A DNA stretch of 64,000 bases from Brevundimonas vesicularis NBRC 12165 (GTDB taxonomy: Bacteria > Pseudomonadota > Alphaproteobacteria > Caulobacterales > Caulobacteraceae), in assembly GCF_001592205.1 (NCBI RefSeq), contig NZ_BCWM01000001.1, positions 62,001 to 126,000 on the forward strand, read 5' to 3'. This document shows positions 61,861 through 64,000 of the stretch, piece by piece. Within the stretch, counting starts at the first letter, position 1, and each line of letters starts with the position of its first letter. The notes beneath the pieces are model-generated. The model saw only the letters and a list, made by a program, of their open reading frames with translations, did no database searches and was not told the DNA's origin. The position numbers were made by a program, and so were the translations under genes.

Positions 61861-62541
61861 ATGTCCGCGCTGAGCGCCCTGCCCCCGACCACGACCGAAC
61901 AGCTGCGTCTGCCGCTGGAGCGGCCGGTTGCGGGCGAAGCCTTCGTGACGTCCGACAGCAATGCCGAGGCCGTGCGCGTTCTGGCCCGCTGGCCCGACGG
62001 CGTGGGCGCGGTGCTGGCGCTGCACGGCCCGCCAGGGTCGGGCAAGAGCCGCCTCGCCGCCGACTGGGCCGAGCGTGTCGGCGCTGTGCCGCTGAACGGC
62101 GCCGAGGCTGCGCTGATCGATCCGCTGGAACTGGAAGGCCGGCCGGTCCTGCTGGACCGCGCGGCGGACGCCGACGACGAAAGCCTGTTTCATCTGATCA
62201 ACCTGGCCAACTCCGGCGGCGGCGCTCTGCTGCTGGTGTCGCGTTCGGCCCCGCGCCAATGGTCAGTCGATCTGCCCGATCTGCGATCGCGGCTGGACGC
62301 CGTGCGGGCCGTCGCCATCGCCGCGCCCGACGACGCGGTCCTGTCGGCCATCCTGCGCGCCCGCTTCGCCGAACGCAGCATCACCCCATCCGACGACGTG
62401 ATCGACTATCTGGTTCGACGCCTGGACCGCTCGGCCGAGACCGCCGCTGCGGTGGTCGAACGTCTGGACGCACTCCACCGCCCGGTCACACGCGTTCTGG
62501 CGCGTCAGGTGCTGGACGCCATGGACGCCGCCGGCGACTGA
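61861..62541 (+). CDS. hdaA: DnaA-regulatory inactivator homologue HdaA
   Basis: The 226-residue AAA+ protein has a clamp-binding motif QLRLPL (14-19) near the N-terminus, as in Hda, then Walker A GPPGSGKS (56-63) and a DnaA-like core. HdaA binds the beta clamp and promotes ATP hydrolysis on DnaA, so that replication starts once per cycle. The gene is followed by ppk1, the same order as in Caulobacter crescentus. Confidence 0.93.
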   Translation: MSALSALPPTTTEQLRLPLERPVAGEAFVTSDSNAEAVRVLARWPDGVGAVLALHGPPGSGKSRLAADWAERVGAVPLNGAEAALIDPLELEGRPVLLDRAADADDESLFHLINLANSGGGALLLVSRSAPRQWSVDLPDLRSRLDAVRAVAIAAPDDAVLSAILRARFAERSITPSDDVIDYLVRRLDRSAETAAAVVERLDALHRPVTRVLARQVLDAMDAAGD

Positions 62542-62601
62542 CCCGCGACATTTTCTCGGTGCCCGCTTGCGGCCGTCACACACGCGCGCGAGAACCGGAT
62601 C

Positions 62602-64000
<1,399 letters not shown>

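Overview
The window reads as a chromosome segment from a member of the Caulobacterales, most probably Brevundimonas. The DNA is GC-rich, and several genes and sites are hallmarks of that order: an SpmX-type muramidase-like polarity protein, the flbT-flaF flagellar pair, hdaA next to ppk1, two DUF2336 proteins, a CC0125/CC1285-type lipoprotein, and a CtrA-type TTAA-N7-TTAA box. The genus is an inference from gene content. No rRNA or phylogenetic marker was compared.

Layout. 1-4.4 kb: a probable murA start, a small conserved protein, tRNA-Thr(GGT), an exported Gly/Tyr-rich protein, msrB, an S41-like protease, lipB and a short FliN protein. 4.5-10.3 kb: tRNA-Leu(GAG), mgtE, spmX behind a sigma-54-like promoter, isovaleryl-CoA dehydrogenase with a 703-bp AT-rich foreign segment inserted at its 3' end between 17-bp direct repeats, a DUF3008 protein and exoD. 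10.3-11.3 kb: a heavily structured RNA-like unit carrying a 21-codon ORF with an extreme Shine-Dalgarno, then flaF and flbT. 11.4-15.6 kb: an acidic protein, a small conserved protein, a MoxR ATPase, a lipoprotein, an HD hydrolase and a Nudix regulator. 15.7-20.2 kb: tRNA-Ser(CGA), tRNA-Thr(TGT), a TetR regulator, prepilin peptidase, feoAB and a cytochrome c lipoprotein. 20.2-26.2 kb: an RND pump with adaptor, an outer-membrane-like protein and a class II aldolase. 26.3-32.9 kb: DUF2336, NAD kinase, an Hpt protein, a second DUF2336, a CtrA-box-linked lytic transglycosylase, TonB and a ThiO-like oxidase. 32.9-43.9 kb: GTP-type PEP carboxykinase, a DUF938 methyltransferase, a DJ-1-like protein, three pseudouridine synthases, ATP12, CrcB, a lipoprotein, RarA, a VOC protein and an HtrA/DegP protease. 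44.1-50.2 kb: two tandem M61 peptidases, each followed by the same hairpin repeat, then a DJ-1/GATase protein, an esterase and a low-GC orphan. 50.3-57.7 kb: rplL, rplJ, rplA, rplK, nusG, secE and tRNA-Trp, with a 3.8-kb block of unrelated genes between rplJ and rplA and no rpoB after rplL. 57.8-64 kb: a CorC/HlyC-like protein, a 44-aa lipoprotein, aspS, a YciI protein, hdaA and the first 466 codons of ppk1, cut by the window end.

Most of the window is core housekeeping: translation, RNA modification, Mg, Fe and fluoride transport, envelope and cell-cycle genes. The best candidates for something undescribed are the structured mini-ORF RNA at 10324-10503 and the direct-repeat-bounded cassette at the ivd 3' end (8496-9232). 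Secondary points are the terminator hairpin that touches the moxR start codon, the tandem palindromic operators before the RND pump, and the repeat families after the M61 genes and between nusG and rplK. Gene calls come from reading translations and motifs; no database search was run.
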